A stretch of 8,011 nt of DNA from an uncultured Lachnospiraceae bacterium (GTDB lineage Bacteria > Bacillota > Clostridia > Lachnospirales > Lachnospiraceae), in assembly GCA_934434905.1 (NCBI GenBank), contig CAKSAI010000137.1:1-8011 (forward strand), given 5' to 3'. The position numbers and the translations under genes were made by a program. The notes beneath the pieces were generated by a model. The model did not search any database and was not told the origin of the DNA. It saw nothing but the letters and a program-made list of their open reading frames with translations. Below are positions 5,655 to 8,011 of this stretch, piece by piece (within the stretch, counting starts at the first letter, position 1; each line of letters opens with the position of its first letter).

Positions 5655-8011
5655 ATGAGGACACTTTTCACTCTCAATGGTAGCTGGGACGGGCGTTATC
5701 AGCTGCCTGGGCAGCCGCCGATACGTTTTTCAGGGCAGGTTCCAGGGTGTGCACATACCGACTTATTGCGGGAAGGGAAAATAAAAGATCCATTTTGGGA
5801 TTACCAGTCCAGCGAATGCCGTTTTATTGAGCAGGCAGATTTTACGTATACTACAACGTTTTTATTTAAAGGTGATCCGGCGGGGATAAAGTTATGTTTT
5901 TCTTGCCTGGATACCTACTGTGACGTCCGGCTAAACGGCGAACTTCTGGGCTTCTGTGACAATATGTTCCTCCCCTGGGAATTTGACGTGTCAAAGGTAT
6001 TGCACATCGGTGGTAACTGTCTGGAGGTGCGTTTCCATCCTGCAGCAGAGCAGGTGCAGGGGCGCCAGGAATATGAGGCAAGCTTTACTAGAGAGCGGAT
6101 CCATATCCGACGTATGCAATGTACCTTTGGCTGGGATTGGGTGGATCGCTTTGTGACGGTAGGAATCATGGGGGATGTGAAGCTCTGCCGCAGCCAGGAA
6201 ACAGAGCTTGACAGCGCTTACATCGCCACCGCAGCACTGGACGATTATGGCGCAGAACTGGATCTGCAGGTTGATTTCTCAAGTGTAGGAGAGGATACCT
6301 GCCTTTTATGGGAAATCCTTTCGCCGGAGGGCCAGACAGTCTGGAAGCAGCGTAGGAGAATTGTGGAGCATACCATCCATCAGCGTGTCTCGCTGCCGGA
6401 GCCCAGGCTGTGGTGGCCAAACGGATATGGGGAACAGCCCCGATATCTTTTCCGAATAACTGTGCTTGACCAGACAGGACAAGCGATACAGGAGCAGGAG
6501 ATTTTCTTCGGCATCCGCACCGTCCGGATTTTGGAGCTACAGGACGGAAAGGGGAGTGATAATTGGAAGATTTCCAAAGGGTTACAGAAGATATCACATA
6601 TCCGCAAAGTAGATTTTAACGAAGAATATTTTGGATTTCAGGTGTTGGTGAACGGATGCCCGGTATTTTGCAAAGGAGCCAACTGGGTGCCATGCGAGCC
6701 GTTCCCGTCGGCAGTGACGGAGGAGAAGGTTACAGGATTGCTGTCCCTTGCAGCAGAAGCCAATTTGACCATGCTTCGCGTGTGGGGCGGGGGAATCATC
6801 GAATCGGATTTATTCTATGATGTCTGCGATCAGCTTGGGCTTTTGGTGACACAGGACTTTTTGATGGCATGTGGCCAGTATCCGGAAGAACAGCCGGAAT
6901 TTCTTGAAACCCTGCAGAAGGAAGCCGCCGCAGCGGCAAAACGAATTCGCAACCACCCCAGCCTTGCCTGGTGGACCGGAGATAACGAGAACTCCGCAGA
7001 TGGAAACCTGGAGATGAAGGATTACAGGGGACGGCGGGCAGCAAACCTGGCATTGGAGCCGGTGATTCGCAGCTTAGATCCCTATCGTAGATTTCTTCCC
7101 TCCAGTCCCTATGGCGGAAAGCCTTTTCAGTCGGCTACCAGTGGGAATGCGCATGGCACGATGCACCTGATGTGGCTGTTTGAAAGGTTTAAGGACGGCG
7201 ATCTGTCCGATTACCACACGCTCATATCATCAGAGTTGTCCCGGTTCAACAGTGAGCTTCCTATTTTTGGGGCACCGGCTATATCCAGTATGCGGCGGTT
7301 TCTGTCCACGGAACATTTGTATGATGACAAGTGCCTGGAATACCATACGAAGAACAATCCTGTGGGAATCATGAAGGCTTTTCCCATCTATTACATACAC
7401 AAGGCCTTCGCGGAGAAGCTGCTTGGCACGTTCCGGGATGAAGAAGATAAATTGCTGAAGATGCGGTGCGTCCAGTATGAATGGGTGCGTAGCAGCATGG
7501 AACTGTACCGCAGAAACCGGGCGTACACCGGAGGCGCTTTGTTCTGGATGTATGACGACTGCTGGCCCGCCAACAGCTGGTCTGTGGTGGACTATTACGC
7601 CAACCCTAAGGCTGGCTGGTATGCATTGAAGGCTTCCTGTCGCCGGGTGATGGGCAGTATCCAGAAAAAAGACAGTCGGTTTGTGGTAACTGTCATGAAC
7701 GACGGGAGAAAGGAGGCATCAGGTACCGCGAAGATTTCTCTTTGGGATGTCCATGGAAAATATCCTGAAAGGCAGCAGGAATTTCCTTTTTTTACCGGTG
7801 GAAACGAAACTGTTGAAGTGTGTAAAATAGATTGGAAACTTCCGGAAACGAGCTGCGTGCTTGTATTGGATGTACAAGCGAAAAACGAAGAACAGCCGTA
7901 CCGTACCGTTTACTTTCCAAGACGTATTGCTGATCTTGGCTTGCCGTCCGCAGCGGGAGAAAAAACAGTGTACATCACTGGCAGAAACGAGAATTCTATT
8001 ACACTGCGGGC
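5655..8011 (+). CDS. Glycoside hydrolase family 2 beta-mannosidase-type enzyme, 3' end cut by window
   Basis: The frame is open for 785 codons from the ATG at 5655 to the window edge. The ribosome site is AGGAGAGG at 5640-5647. No signal peptide is visible, so the enzyme should act inside the cell on imported oligosaccharides. It follows the GH2 layout: an N-terminal jelly-roll (about 1-170, with LNGSWDG, VPGCAHTDLL and IHIRRMQCTFGWDWVDRF), an Ig-like domain (about 175-290), and a TIM barrel (about 325-640). The barrel has FCKGANWVPCEPFPS and LRVWGGGIIESDLFYD, then WWTGDNEN with the predicted acid/base E445 and RFNSELPIFG with the predicted nucleophile E534. The DDCWPANSWSVVDYY segment is typical of beta-mannosidases, and a C-terminal beta-domain begins near 660. 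Known beta-mannosidases of this type are about 820-860 aa, so little is missing. Exact substrate is inferred; some active-site surroundings are atypical. Confidence 0.88.
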   Translation, partial: MRTLFTLNGSWDGRYQLPGQPPIRFSGQVPGCAHTDLLREGKIKDPFWDYQSSECRFIEQADFTYTTTFLFKGDPAGIKLCFSCLDTYCDVRLNGELLGFCDNMFLPWEFDVSKVLHIGGNCLEVRFHPAAEQVQGRQEYEASFTRERIHIRRMQCTFGWDWVDRFVTVGIMGDVKLCRSQETELDSAYIATAALDDYGAELDLQVDFSSVGEDTCLLWEILSPEGQTVWKQRRRIVEHTIHQRVSLPEPRLWWPNGYGEQPRYLFRITVLDQTGQAIQEQEIFFGIRTVRILELQDGKGSDNWKISKGLQKISHIRKVDFNEEYFGFQVLVNGCPVFCKGANWVPCEPFPSAVTEEKVTGLLSLAAEANLTMLRVWGGGIIESDLFYDVCDQLGLLVTQDFLMACGQYPEEQPEFLETLQKEAAAAAKRIRNHPSLAWWTGDNENSADGNLEMKDYRGRRAANLALEPVIRSLDPYRRFLPSSPYGGKPFQSATSGNAHGTMHLMWLFERFKDGDLSDYHTLISSELSRFNSELPIFGAPAISSMRRFLSTEHLYDDKCLEYHTKNNPVGIMKAFPIYYIHKAFAEKLLGTFRDEEDKLLKMRCVQYEWVRSSMELYRRNRAYTGGALFWMYDDCWPANSWSVVDYYANPKAGWYALKASCRRVMGSIQKKDSRFVVTVMNDGRKEASGTAKISLWDVHGKYPERQQEFPFFTGGNETVEVCKIDWKLPETSCVLVLDVQAKNEEQPYRTVYFPRRIADLGLPSAAGEKTVYITGRNENSITLR

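Overview
The window looks like a chromosomal segment of a gut-type clostridial Firmicute, most likely Lachnospiraceae. This is inferred from gene content and order (yggS-sepF-ylmH, then lspA and an RluD-type synthase), strong AGGAGG-like ribosome sites, moderate GC, and protein sequences of clostridial character. No rRNA or other taxonomic marker is present, so genus is not claimed.

Layout. Positions 1-4647 are a plus-strand housekeeping run: the last codons of a YggS-family PLP protein, sepF (Z-ring anchor), ylmH (S4 RNA-binding ribosome-quality-control factor), aroB (3-dehydroquinate synthase), lspA (lipoprotein signal peptidase) and an rluD-like pseudouridine synthase. The first five genes are tightly packed and probably co-transcribed. 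Between lspA and rluD this compact arrangement is broken by about 600 bp with no credible gene. That stretch is almost entirely one imperfect inverted repeat (3122-3723). It could fold as a single very long bulged hairpin from 2 nt after the lspA stop to just before the rluD start. It is the most unusual object in the window and is either a MITE-like palindromic element or a large structured RNA.

From 4659 onward the content changes to carbohydrate metabolism: a minus-strand AraC-family regulator with an N-terminal cupin domain, and a divergent GH2 beta-mannosidase-type glycosidase that runs off the right edge. Their shared intergenic region (5481-5654) holds two good sigma-70 promoters facing away from each other. 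Their -35 boxes overlap and lie inside a 24-bp dyad, a compact arrangement for co-regulation. The likely logic is that the AraC protein senses a beta-mannoside-derived sugar and controls the intracellular glycosidase.

Two start codons were moved from the longest possible frame on ribosome-site evidence: lspA to 2580 and the AraC gene to 5480. No tRNA, rRNA, CRISPR array, insertion-sequence transposase or recognised riboswitch was seen.
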